DNA of 64,000 nt. Origin: Eumeta japonica (Eukaryota > Arthropoda > Insecta > Lepidoptera > Psychidae). Below the pieces are notes generated by a model. It was not told the origin of the DNA and did not search any database. It was given only the letters and a program-made list of their open reading frames with translations. The stretch lies in assembly GCA_005406025.1 (NCBI GenBank), contig BGZK01000219.1, forward strand, positions 186,001 through 250,000, in the 5' to 3' direction. Positions 35,851 to 46,830 of this stretch are shown in pieces (within the stretch, counting starts at the first letter, position 1; every line of letters begins with the position of its first letter). The position numbers and the translations under genes were made by a program.

Positions 35851-36596
35851 TGACTCTAACATTCGTGTTTTGGTATATCTTTAAATTTATTCAAAAAATC
35901 CACATTAATATTATTATCTAAAATAATTAGCTCTGATTCTAAAAAGTATAATAAAAGATTATTAAATACCCCATCGAGTCGGGTAGCTGCAACGGAACGG
36001 CAGTTCTAACTTGAATCCCTCCAGACATCGCGCGTTCCTTTTATCGCTGCACTACGTCAAAGTAAGGGAGTGCTGTTTTTGCCAATCGCTATCAAAGATT
36101 CATCCCACAATCCAATATTTGACCTATACGAATGAACAATAGCTAATTGTCGTTCAGCAACGCAAGAACACAATGGTACTGCCGTCCGACCAGATTTCGA
36201 TTCTGTGATGCGTTCGGGAGATAAAATCGAGAATTATGATTGATGGCTCGAATTTCGATTTTAAATTAATACGTGAACGAATACCCCCGCTATGATTTAA
36301 TACGATATTTCCGATGAATCGGACATAAAACGGATTCGAGATCGAAGCGATACAATTTTTGTTCGACATTTTAAATTTTTGACCGAATGCCGTTCCTTCG
36401 GAATGGAGGCCGACGTTATAAAGAGTTCCGAATAGGAAAAAATTTAAGACAACAATTTTGATGTGATATGAAATCGCATCGGCGCGGGCGCATCAACAGC
36501 ATTAGTATTCTTGAGTTAAAATATTTGCCATCACTTTAGGCATTGTAAGTATTGGATAACTATACAAATAAGAAGTTTAGGGAATCTATAATTTTA
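35851..36596. other. Noncoding stretch
   Basis: Mixed sequence with repeated TTCGAT/ATCGA words (36180-36370). No gene recognised. Confidence 0.4.
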
Positions 36597-36796
36597 TGAA
36601 TAGTAAAAATGTTTCACAACAAGCACATTTGTCTGTTTATAGCAAGTCACCACATTTTTCAAACCACACGTTTTCCAACATCACTGCTTCATTCTCTTCT
36701 GCCGCACTCAACTGTGATCGCTATGCATAGGCGTGGAGACCCGAATTCCACTATAAATAGACAAACCCGTTTGTCGTGAAACATTTTTACTATTCA
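36597..36796. mobile_element. MITE with 46-bp terminal inverted repeats and TA flanks, 200 bp
   Basis: Left end TGAATAGTAAAAATGTTTCA...TTTGTCTGTTTATAG and right end CTATAAATAGACAAACCCGT...TGAAACATTTTTACTATTCA are inverted repeats of about 46 bases with about seven mismatches. Both ends are flanked by the dinucleotide TA, as expected for Tc1/mariner-type insertion. The 110-base interior has no coding capacity. Confidence 0.65.
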
Positions 36797-37599
36797 TAGC
36801 AGCAACTTATATATGTTAATTAATCTCTATTGAACAGATTTTTATTAACTGTAATTAATATTTTTCGCTGGTGCTTTATCGATTTTCTACTAATATAAAG
36901 TTTTTGGTTGTGTAATATTTTTTTAGTAACAAAAAAATTAACTAAATAAATATGAATATTAAGAAATGAAAAAATTGAAGCACCACTGGAAAACATGAAA
37001 AAATAATAATCCGACGGAAAAAAAAATTCCGACATTTTTTCAATTAGTTATGCTATTGTTAATTAATTAAATTTTAAACGATTTACGTTTATGTAAAAAT
37101 CTGGATAATTGTTAAATTTCAAATTTGACATGTTTTCACTTCTTGAGTCCATTTTAAGATAGATGTAGAATAGATTCTCGTTGGAAAAATAATAAAAAAT
37201 AATTTTTCCCTTTTTGAATAACAATACTATATTTCAAAAAGTGAAAACTTAAAAAAGTAATTATTTTTTTAATATAATGTTTTTTTAATGTTAAAAACTG
37301 CGTGAAAACAATTTTTATTATTTTTTATTAATAGTTATAATGATAATTTCTACGTATGTTTCATGCCAACTAGGCACATCTTCAGGAAATTGCAGACAAT
37401 CACATCCACCAGGGTGTAAGAAGTGTTAAAAAAGTTACGTATCACATTCAGCGAAATTTTTTAAAGCACCTTAACTAAGTTATAGGATACAAAAAAACAG
37501 GATAAGTGCAAGTTCAACCCGCGCGGAGAGGATTCAGCACGTTGGATATTTACTATATTTTACTAAATCTGAGCCAAATTTTCAACAATTTCAATTGAC
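36797..37599. other. Very AT-rich noncoding stretch
   Basis: No gene recognised. A small CG-containing patch (CCCGCGCGGAGAGG) lies near 37518. Confidence 0.5.
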
Positions 37600-37845
37600 A
37601 CTGTTTTTAAAACTTTTTTTGAAATATTCTATTTTACTCCCCAAAAATAATCTTCATATTAAAAAAAAATTTTTACTTAGACGTCCATATTTAGATCACA
37701 GACATATATGTTTATGTGTACCAAATGTCAATTTAATCCGTTCTGTAGATTCATAATAAATTTGTTGTGACAGACGTATAAACAGACAGGCAGACACAAG
37801 AGTGATATTATAAGGGTTCTGTTTTTCATTTGGAGGTACGCAACT
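37600..37845 (+). repeat. 'GGTTCCGTA' family repeat, 3' portion
   Basis: GTGTACCAAATGTCAATTTA, then ATCCGTTCTGTAG, then GACAGACGTATAAACAGACA and GGCAGACACAAGAGTGATA. It ends TAAGGGTTCTGTTTTTCATT and TGGAGGTACGCAAC. The order is diagnostic of the end of this lepidopteran repeat (accaaatttcaa...cagacagacagac...gagtgat...aagggttccgttttt...ggtacggaac). Confidence 0.65.
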
Positions 37846-37969
37846 CTGAAAGGACTTCAAAACGTAATACTTTTAATACCCTTCATTATGCTTTTGGCAA
37901 AACCGACACTATCGAGTCAAATAGAAGCTGTGCTCATTTTTATTCAATATAGTCCCAGTATTGTTCAAC

Positions 37970-38160
37970 AGATATGACGTCTCGCATCCAAAGCTGCCGC
38001 GGACCGCCTTCGCCGCGGGGCACGACCGCTCCCGGCATTCAAAAACATGTCCCGCCGACGGCGCCGGGTCACGCCAGTAGCCGAGATGGGACGATAAGCG
38101 ATATCGTGTCGTGTCGTGTCGTTGTAAAGGTCACAATTCACTTCCCCTCCCTCTAACCCT
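37970..38160. promoter_or_regulatory. GC-rich island
   Basis: GCTGCCGCGGACCGCCTTCG, CCGCGGGGCACGACCGCTCC and CCGCCGACGGCGCCGGGTC, followed by a (TCGTG)3 microsatellite at about 38104-38119. Noncoding candidate regulatory island. Confidence 0.3.
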
Positions 38161-38624
38161 TCGCTCGCTCTCTCTCTTTCGACAACAGCACGGCAGGTAT
38201 TGTCTCGAGTCTACACATTTGTTTTTCATGTAACGATGCTAAACAACGATAACGTTTTCGATGAACACGAAAAATTGGAATAGCTAAATTGTTTTATTTA
38301 TAACTTTTCAGGATTCATTTATATGGCAATACGTAGCTCACTCACTTTCGCTCCTATCAGTAAACGTCACTAATAAGATGCGCCATCTCAAGCAGTAGGT
38401 TGGAAGGGAGACATGTATTATTTTCTATACCGAATCACTGTGACCGTCTTCTTTTCTGCACTCGCGATATAGAAGACCGCAGTTAGGTGTGCTCTATTGA
38501 TACGAGCCCGAAACCCTGGAGAATGCTGTCGTTGTGTTTTGCCAGTCGTTCACCTCACTGCCGAGGCACACCCGCGCACAATTATTTTTTTATTCAGGTC
38601 GTCGGCTTAAGCCCGCTCTGCACG
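38161..38624. other. Noncoding stretch
   Basis: A CT-rich run at 38161-38185, then mixed sequence. No gene recognised. Confidence 0.4.
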
Positions 38625-38670
38625 CCGGCCGGTGGCTTAACGTGCCCTTCGAGGCACGAAACGTCTGGTT
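38625..38670 (-). repeat. SINE/LINE tail fragment
   Basis: GGCTTAACGTGCCCTTCGAG then GCACG is the reverse of the conserved CGTGCYTCGRARRGCACGTTAAGCC module found in lepidopteran SINE and LINE tails. Only this module is clear. Confidence 0.45.
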
Positions 38671-38698
38671 TGATTCGGCTGAAGGTGAAAACTCATCG

Positions 38699-38880
38699 GT
38701 AATCCGCTCTCGGTCCGGATCGAACCTGGCACTTTTCTGATTCAATTTCGAGTTTGTTCCGCTCTATGGCCCTGCGCCGCCGTCGGCGTGAACTTTTCTT
38801 TTTAAACGTCGCCGTCGCTTCGTTAAACTTCGATCTTGTTTTCGATCGCTTTGTCTTCATAGAGATTTTGTTTGGCATAC
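38699..38880. repeat. Degenerate CCGGATC/TTTCGAG tract
   Basis: CGCTCTCGGTCCGGATCGAA, then ATTCAATTTCGAGTTTGTTC, then CGCCGCCGTCGGCG. The first part belongs to the dispersed CCGGTCTC-type family and the rest is a CG block. The Lys/Arg-rich minus frame across it is not credible as a gene. Confidence 0.35.
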
Positions 38881-41280
38881 GGAGTTACGTATAAAAGAAT
38901 AAATTCATAAAGAGACGTTACCTTGTATACGTTGTGAAGGCGTATTGTTATTGGATTTCTATTCACAAGCATTTACAGTATTTTGTTACTGAAATAATTT
39001 TACACGGTCGGTTAAACGGTGTCGTTTTATGCTTTTTGTGTTAACTGGTTATACGAATACAAAAAAATTACGAACTGAACTGTACTTTAAAAACTCTCAA
39101 TTAATAAGAAAGGAAGGAATATTCTAATATAATAACTATTTATACACTTAACACATTTTTAAAATTAAAATGATAAAAGCTAGCTTGTGAAGAGCTGTCG
39201 AAAGATACGTTCGCTCACGAGGCAGGATAGCCAGTTATTGCGGTGGTATATTAGTATGGGAATGAACATTCTACTAGTTTTGAATAAATGTAGCGAAATC
39301 TGAAAAAATCTAGTTTCATCGATGTACTGAACTGCGCCGGATACCATTAGGCCGAGACAAGTGACAAGCGCTTGGAATCGTAACTATTTGCATAAACGCA
39401 AATGTTTTGACGTTACCGATATTCAATTATTAAATATCGATTATCTACATCGCATGACATTTCGTTGGCTAACGTCAATCCTATACATTTATCATTGTAT
39501 TGTACGAGCGCCCGCGACAATAGAAAGCCACTTGTCTAGGCCTGCGGGGCAGATTACAGAGATACGAAACACCTTATTAATTGTTGTTCATGCAATTAAT
39601 TCAATATGTAAGTGATTTATTGCATAACAATTACATGCGCTAAACTCGTTGCACTAGACATAAATTATTTCACCTGTCTTTGGTTTCCTTTTTTTATTAA
39701 ATGTCTTATTCGATAAAGTTTGTACGTTGCGCGCTATCATTCCTTTATATCACGGATCGGTTAGCGGTACCCGGCTAACAGTTTCAATTATTACGTAATT
39801 GATAGTCTACGAATCACATTTTATGCCTTGCATTTTTTGAATTGTTGAATAATGATCCCTTCATCGAAAATATTAGCTTTCATTTCTTTTAATACGAATT
39901 TTGGAACTCTTTTTCGTGTGGCTGATGTCGCAGCAATGAGATCGTAGTATGACGTGAGTCAACAAGTTGTTTATCGAAGACCCATAACTCGTTATGTTAA
40001 AAGACGTCACCATCGCGCACGGGGCGTGCGCTACCGCTGCAGATGATTCCAGGACTTTGCCATAACTTTGCGAACACAATCTCGTGTTCATTATAGTATT
40101 GTTCGTTTATATTGTTGATGGTGAACGGTTTACACATCTTTGTCCAAGCCGCTCAAGAATACGCTAAGCCATAATCCCGTTAAATGGAATCAGAATGTCC
40201 TTACCTTCGGTATATAGTTTCAGGGTTTCGACATTTGCAGCGCATATTGTATCTTTCACGACCTGTTCAATAGTTATTTCTTCAACGATAAATCTTAGCA
40301 CGGTCGATTTAGATATTAATGATTATAGCGAATATGTAATAAAGAATTATAGCTTTTCTTGAACCTACTTAAAAACTATATGGGTAAGGAGGCAAAACAA
40401 AATAGTAAGTAAACAGATAACGCATTGAAAAGACGAAAATACATAAACAATACGATAAGAATTAGCAAATAAAGTGAGAAGTTGCAAAGCTATTCCCATG
40501 CGATTAGTGCTTAAGTATCAACATACCAATAATAAAATTCACACATTCTGGTCTAAATTTCGTTGTTAGACAAGACAATGAGAATCAGAATATATATATA
40601 ATGTTTTATAGTATATGTTATTTGTACCTCTATTTTATTATATGGATCCTTTTAATGTATTTTTTACCATAATACTGGTCCATAAGGTCCAGCGTCAACT
40701 CATCTTACCCCTATATATATTCTATTGTGTGAGGTGTTAATCCGCGGATTAATCCATAAAAGACGATTGCCTGCGCCTCGATCCTCTCGAATCAATATTC
40801 AATTCTTTGGATAGAGATTCGTAGTGGAGGGGCAGATTCCAGAGTCAGCGGCGGGTTGCATGCTGCATGCTAATGCATGTTGCAGACAAGCATCTCTATA
40901 TATAGTTATAGTTCGCTATAATATATGTACATAGGAGTATACACAGAAAAACAACAAAGGAAGAAAGACAAAATCGCCGTGAAAATTTAATGTTCCTATG
41001 TTCAACTTTGATAAAGAACACAAAATTAGATGTAGAACAGCCAACCCATAGCGTATTGAATTTTTTGGTGTATATTAATTATATTTAATTTTGTAGTGTC
41101 ACTGTAGGCTCTTTTAATATTTTAGTATGAGAGGCTATTTGGAAGGCATAATTATATTCGATATATTAAGAACATGAAACGCATTTGATAAACGGGACAA
41201 TATTTTTATAATCTAGAAGCATTTTATTACATTTTAATATAAGTAAAAATTAATTTACGTATCACAAGCATTCTCCTGAC
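38881..41280. other. Long noncoding stretch, mixed
   Basis: Mostly AT-rich. An inverted octamer-like pair ATTTGC/GCAAAT lies at 39386-39403, a CG patch CACCATCGCGCACGGGGCGT at about 40007-40026, and a nested palindromic run GCATGCTGCATGCTAATGCA at about 40858-40877. No gene or repeat family recognised. Confidence 0.4.
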
Positions 41281-41560
41281 ACCACAGCAATGTGGCGTAA
41301 CGCTCTGACATCTCGACCACTCGACACCGACTGCCGATCGTCACTAAAAACGTCCCAACGTTCCGCAACCGCACATCGAACGTGTAAAACGACTAACATC
41401 GAGCGGATATCGATCCCTCTCGTTCGCCGAATTCGGTTACACGAAGATAGGTCGAAATATAAACAGGACTGCGAGACACCGACATGCGTTAGTCGACAAG
41501 TGCGCCAAGAAATTACGACTAGTGGCCATCGATAGGATTTTTGAATCGCGGAATGTGTTC
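41281..41560. other. CG-richer patch, unidentified
   Basis: An 81-codon plus frame rich in Arg/Ser/Thr is open across CGACCACTCGACACCGACTG and similar text. No domain recognised. Candidate island or decayed repeat. Confidence 0.3.
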
Positions 41561-41984
41561 GAAACTACGTTCAGATTAAAAAAAAAACTAGATGTACTTC
41601 GGGAGACCTTCGTGAGGAACAGTCTTTTTTTTCTAATTTGAATATTTTAAGAAAAAAATTCACTTATTAAAAATATGATATAAAACCGAATTATACATTA
41701 AATAACAAAAAGTGCTAAACAAATTTTTCAAGAGAGATCGAGAAAGAAAGATAGAGAGAGAGGGGTATGCAGGGGCATAAAAATTTTTCGATATGTAACG
41801 ATTTCTACCAATCAACTCCTGTCGCAAATCGTGTTATAGAACTTCGTTTCAAAAATATTAAACGGTTAAAAGAAGTGCACGTAATTTTACTATTATAAAC
41901 TTTGTTCTTTCTGTGTAGCCCTTGGACATCTACTCCCGACATATCCAAGAGGAGATATATCTACAAACTGCGCTCTGACCCATG
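41561..41984. other. AT-rich noncoding stretch
   Basis: Contains a GA-rich run (about 41735-41765). No gene recognised. Confidence 0.45.
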
Positions 41985-42090
41985 GTCAGTTTTGCCCCCG
42001 GTCTCCTTTTCAATTTGGTTCCGGGCCTGGTTCTCAATTCTGCTCCCCGTCCGGTTTTTTATTCCGATACCCCTACCAACCTAGGTGTAC
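41985..42090. repeat. Degenerate CCGGTCTC/TTCC tract
   Basis: GCCCCCGGTCTCCTTTTCAA, TTTGGTTCCGGGCCTGGTTC, CCCCGTCCGGTTTTTTATTC. It shows the clearest version of the quasi-repetitive pattern shared with tracts near 3270, 21240, 38700, 51045 and 58140. Confidence 0.4.
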
Positions 42091-42548
42091 AATTGTACAT
42101 ATTATTGTTGTTTTAAAATTATTAAATAAATTTCTTGCACTCTACCAGCTTTTGCAATTATTTGAATCAATAGAATTTTTTTGGTATAATTATGTATATT
42201 TATTTTATCAGTGACCATCCTAACATCGTGCCAAACTAAGTAGATAGTTTTACGCAGGATTCCTATGGATCTATTTTATTATTTTCGTCCTATAAACAAC
42301 ATTGATAAGCATAATCCTTGTAAAAAAATATTACTTTTGTTTTAGTGCAATTGAATTTTGAACAATAGAAAAATATTTTTTTCATTAATATATTTTTTTA
42401 GTCAAACTATCTCACTCGACTACAGGGTACACTTCCACTCTCGGCAGGCTCGTTACTTAAACACTCTATATCCGTCGGATAACTTTGAGAGCTGCCAACA
42501 ACGGCTTTATGGCCTATCTGAGGCACCAAACAAAAAGTCACTTAACTT
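42091..42548. other. AT-rich noncoding stretch
   Basis: No gene recognised. Confidence 0.45.
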
Positions 42549-42620
42549 GACCCGTTAGTCAATTCTCTGAGGCCAGGAATACGACCCGTTGGTCAGTTCT
42601 CTATGGCCAGCAATACAACC
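42549..42620. repeat. 34-bp tandem repeat, two copies
   Basis: GACCCGTTAGTCAATTCTCT and GACCCGTTGGTCAGTTCTCT start consecutive 34-base units that continue GAGGCCAGGAATAC and ATGGCCAGCAATAC. A third unit begins as AACCCTTCTC. Confidence 0.6.
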
Positions 42621-43535
42621 CTTCTCATTCATAATCGACATTAGTAGTATCCTCGACTTCCAAAGTTATTTAAGGTGTCATTTATCAAAATTTATAATAC
42701 ATTACGAATTAATAACGTACGATTTTTTGCGTTATAACTGTACTATTTCATGAGTGAGTATCACAAGGAAAATGAAACAAAACATTGTTAGATATATTAA
42801 ATAGTATATTAAGATTTCATTATAATATTACGCTAACTTTATGTCTAAGATAATAATACAAATAAACACAACACAAATATACTCAGAATTAGATTCCGTA
42901 AATAACGCTAGCTCCAAATACAATAGCGGATTAAACTTATTCAGCATTCATGAGACTTAATACCACATAACTCGCACACTCTCGATATTAACTTTCGCTA
43001 ATAGTTAGCGACTTTCGCCAATCTTTCGCAAAAGGCTGGCAACCGGACAGCTGAGTCGGCTTCGCCGCCTCGGCGGTCCGAAATATATACCTACGCACGT
43101 AGGACGCGAAAGCCTCGCTCTATGATAAATTGTTTTTCCTTATTCCCTCTTATTACTCTCTTGGCAGAATAAGGCTTTTCATTTAGTTGAGAACTTCTCG
43201 GAAGAGAGATCCTATCAAATGAATAACCGGTGAAAATATATAGGTGTTCTGTAGAGGCGGTTCGAGTAAACAATAACATCAATTTTGTTTGTTCGTATTT
43301 TACGAAAGCGAGATTGCATTCAGAGAAACCATCAGACGTGCTTAAGGAAAAGACTTTGTGACTAGTATTGTTTAGAGTCCGATGTACTAATTTTTAAGCA
43401 GGCAATTGAATGAAACGGCTCGCTAAAATTTATATAAGTTACAAGTGAACGGCAATTTTACATTATACATAATAATAATAATAAAAATCGTATTTTTAAA
43501 ATTCTAGTAGAACTGGAATAGCAAAAAAAAACTGT
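42621..43535. other. Noncoding stretch with a small CpG patch
   Basis: CG-rich GGACAGCTGAGTCGGCTTCG and CCGCCTCGGCGGTCCG at about 43046-43081, next to a TCGCTAA/TAG/TTAGCGA hairpin at about 42994-43010. Otherwise AT-rich. Confidence 0.4.
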
Positions 43536-43800
43536 ATAGAGCCACGGTGGTCTAGTTGTTAAAAGCGTTGTTTTCAAACCAAAAGAAGTCGAATTCAGAT
43601 CTTGAGTTTTTTTACTTAAATCAAATTAAACTACATCCTTCGTGCTTCGAAAAGCACGTTAGGACGCCGACCTCGGACTGTTGGTATCGCTCTAGTGAGA
43701 AGGGCCGTTAGTAGGTCTCAACTCATATTGGATCAGCGTGGAGGGCTAAGTTTCAAGGATTTCAAGGCCTCGAATTTTAAATAAAGAGTTTACGAGAGGT
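43536..43800 (+). repeat. tRNA-derived SINE, degenerate
   Basis: The head GCCACGGTGGTCTAGTTGTT (A-box, 43541-43560) and GTCGAATTC (B-box region, about 43588) form a tRNA-like promoter. The body follows: the hairpin CGTGCTTCGAAAAGCACG (43641-43658), CCGACCTCGGACTGTT, and CATATTGGATCAGCGTGG (about 43725-43742). The last two correspond to the 'GTTGGTCCCGG' and 'CATTGGAGCAGCGTGG' blocks shared by lepidopteran SINEs and LINE tails. Internal promoter boxes are mutated, so transcription is doubtful. Confidence 0.6.
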
Positions 43801-44199
43801 TATGTTTTTGTAGTGGTGGTGATATGACAAAAGACTAAAAGAATCTGTTTGTTCCACGCATAGATTTCTGGAAATTCTAACTAATCCATATGAAAAGAGC
43901 TTTATAAACGAATTTCATATTACACATATAACGCCTTTTTCTTAATTATTTTCTATCAGTATTTTCATTTTTTTTAATTTCTTTATTAACGTGTTTGTAC
44001 ATGTGTTGTTATATATATTTGTCTCATATGTGATATATCTAAAGTACATTCTATGAGTGTTGTGACTAATATTCGATATTAGGTATGTGACGTTCAATAT
44101 CAATACATCTAGTTAACTCTTGCGTTTTTTCTTTGTCCATACCCTGTTTGCCAATAAATAAATAAAAATATTTTTAAAATCATTTGTTTACAGTGTTAA
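43801..44199. other. AT-rich noncoding stretch
   Basis: Nothing recognised. Confidence 0.5.
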
Positions 44200-44657
44200 T
44201 GCCTCGCAGCACATCATTACGACCAGATAGAGATTATATCGGGAACACGTGCGCCAATCGCGACACCAGAAAATAATACGTGACGATAATTAGTGCGCAC
44301 AAACTGCATAATCGCATGCACTTCTCGGTAACAGTCGGCGATTTGCTGTGACACATCAAATCGCTCCCTTATATGCCGATCGCGCGCCAAATCGGGCAGC
44401 GGAGCGGGCGACTGAACCGTAGAGCGTATAACGATTGAGATTACTCAAGTACTCCCCGGACATCGATCATCGCTGTTATGCAGCACCACGGGCGGGCCCG
44501 ATCGCTTTCAAAATCCACAACCGCCGGGGAAGAAAGTTTCGCTAGCGGCGACCGCGAACTGGACGCTGCCGCTGCCGCCCGGTGGGACAACCTGGTGACG
44601 GTCGCGGGCTGTATGCCGTCGGTGGCAGCTAGCCCGAGATCGTGCGCCGTATAAATC
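44200..44657. promoter_or_regulatory. Large GC-rich island with TAATTAG
   Basis: One of the longest islands. GACGATAATTAGTGCGCAC (about 44283-44301), CATCGATCATCGC, GGGCGGGCCCGATCG, CTGGACGCTGCCGCTGCC and GGTGACGGTCGCGGGC. Open frames are short. Candidate enhancer or multi-element module. Confidence 0.4.
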
Positions 44658-44692
44658 TAGGGGGAGGTCTACGTCCAGCGGTGGACGAGACG
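44658..44692 (+). repeat. SINE/LINE tail fragment 'GGGGGAGGTCTACGTCCAGC'
   Basis: GGGGGAGGTCTACGTCCAGC then GGTGGACGAGA corresponds to the 'GGAGGCCTATGTCCAGCAGTGGACG' block near the 3' end of many lepidopteran retroposons. Confidence 0.5.
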
Positions 44693-45959
44693 AAACAACA
44701 AAACGTTAAATATTTTGTTATGTGTGTCGATTTATTTTGAACATTGACAAAAGTAGTCCACTCGGACGATTTTCGATAACACAATCTTCAATAAAATACT
44801 ATAGGGTCGCATTTAGATAGTCCTTCGAGAGATAGATATTGAGCACATTTCGTCAATTTCGAATTATTAAAAATATATCTTTTTTTATTATTTAATTTAA
44901 TATGTTTTTAATGCAAATTAATATTTATCCCTTATTGACTATTCCATCACAAACGTTCGCTTTATAATTTCTTTCGTCTGAAAGAATAAATTGTCATTCA
45001 TTCTTTCAGTTTGCGAAACCACTTCAACATGCCCTACTCCGCTGTACAGTCACTGCAATTTCTCTCGATTCATTCCGCTCTATTACATCAGTTAACCTTT
45101 CTATTGTAATACTGGCGTCGGTACTAAAATTCGGATCATTTAATATATAACTCTAGCTTTTTGATCGCATTTTTATAATTATTTTAATTGACTTATAGCA
45201 GTCTTTTCAGTCGAAAGGCAATCATTCTGTGAATGCGAACGCCGCATCCCCGGCCTCTCCATCTGCCGCCTGTGTGGTCCCCGAGGGCTACTGGCAAAAA
45301 CGAACCGCAATCGGAAAAAAATGGACAAGTGGGACCTCAATACGTGCGTTTAGGGTTCCGTCGAATTCGAATATGTCTTAACATCTGGAAAATTTTAATA
45401 AGGAATGCGAGGGCGCTTTGACATATTAGACATTGACATTCGGAATAAAGAATATCTCAACAATACAAAAGCGATATTAATGTAAGACGTCGCCATAACA
45501 CTTTTTAAACTTTGATTGGTACTCTGTACATTAAACAGACAAAACGAGAAAATTATATATCGTCTCTTATGCATTGAAACCAATATACTATAAAAAAAAA
45601 CGACATACATGTAGTTTGGAATCCACTTTCAAAGTTGCTAGATCTGAAAAATAATCTCAGATAAAGGATGGTGTGTTTGTGACCTTGAATATATTTTAAC
45701 CAATATTAAAGTTTTATTTCTTTTAAATGTGCTAAGAATTACCGTTTTTTGTATCCATCCGATGAGGTAAAATGAATATTAGTTCACAGCTTCATCACAT
45801 ATATGAGAACACCCACAACAACACAACAAGAACTTCAATACGGGGAACCAATTCAGGTCACGACGCATTAACGAAAATATATGGCATTATTTAGTTCCTA
45901 GAACCATACTTTGTTGTGGCATTGCTATCACCGTTTTTTGCTATTCTAGTGATCCGTAT
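44693..45959. other. Mostly AT-rich noncoding stretch
   Basis: A mixed patch at 45233-45365 ends in TAGGGTTCCGTCG, possibly a relic end of the 'GGTTCCGTA' repeat. No gene recognised. Confidence 0.4.
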
Positions 45960-46120
45960 CAATATCTAAAAACAGAATTTTCCACGATCGCCTCGGTGTT
46001 GTCTTCAAGCGTGTGGCCGTAGGTCACGCCGCCTACCGCGCACACCGGCCGGGAGCTTGTAGTGTTTTGACAGTTCTGGTGGCGACCCGCTCCGGTATAC
46101 AAGTTTTTCTTTGCGACATT
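45960..46120. promoter_or_regulatory. GC-rich island
   Basis: GTCACGCCGCCTACCGCGCA, CACCGGCCGGGAGCTTG and GGCGACCCGCTCCGG. Isolated; the frames across it resemble no family. Confidence 0.3.
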
Positions 46121-46689
46121 TCCCTTCATAAGTAAAACCATGATTTGATAAGACCTCGAAGTTTGTATGTACGTTGTATTAGCAATGGCTTCGAAATGTA
46201 TTAAAATACAAAATGTAATACGACATGGGTATTAAAAGATATATTGGAAATAAAATATAGATAATTATGGATATAAAATGAAAACAAGAAAAATAATGAT
46301 TGACCGTCATTAAGGACTGTATCAAGCGAAATATAGAAATTTTTTATAGTAAAATTAATACGCCATAATAGAAAATGGTTATTATTTACTTAGTAGATTT
46401 CTATTTGATTTTTCGTTTAGTGTAGTAGTCAAATAATTTTTTTTTGTAGTTATGTACCATAATAAAATGGATTTCTTGATATAAACCGATATCAGATAAT
46501 TAATGTGTGTAAGCTCGTTAAGATAATCATAAATTTAAAATCTAGTTATGCTAAGAAATAATTTACTCTGAATGGATCTATTTTCTCAAATTTTTTATGG
46601 ACACGGAACCCTAACAATCCAGATAATTGATTTAGAATCTGTCACATCGAAATCGGCGAGGACGCGATCAGTCTACTCCAATATTAAGG
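46121..46689. other. AT-rich noncoding stretch
   Basis: GGACACGGAACCCTAAC at about 46598-46614 is a possible end fragment of the 'GGTTCCGTA' repeat. Nothing else recognised. Confidence 0.4.
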
Positions 46690-46830
46690 ATTGACTCGCT
46701 GATGAAAACTAAATAAAAAAAACGGAGGAGACAAATATATCCGCGGACAAGCGCATGCGCAAGGAGGGGGGCGGGTAAAAAAGGACCCCCCGCAGACGGC
46801 GCCGCGGGGCGTAGCCTCAAATCCCAAATG
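46690..46830. promoter_or_regulatory. GC-rich island with NRF-1-like palindrome
   Basis: GCGCATGCGC at 46751-46760 lies in CCGCGGACAAGCGCATGCGC, followed by GGGGGGCGGG and CAGACGGCGCCGCGGGGCG. Strong contrast with flanks. Confidence 0.35.

Noticed and set aside
38693..38878. Basic Lys/Arg-rich 61-residue minus frame
   Set aside because: Basic composition results from a repeated CGCCGCCGTCGGCG block and a degenerate repeat tract; no nucleoprotein family fits.
41290..41535. 81-codon plus frame
   Set aside because: No recognisable domain and no splice or promoter support; left as an unidentified CG-richer patch.
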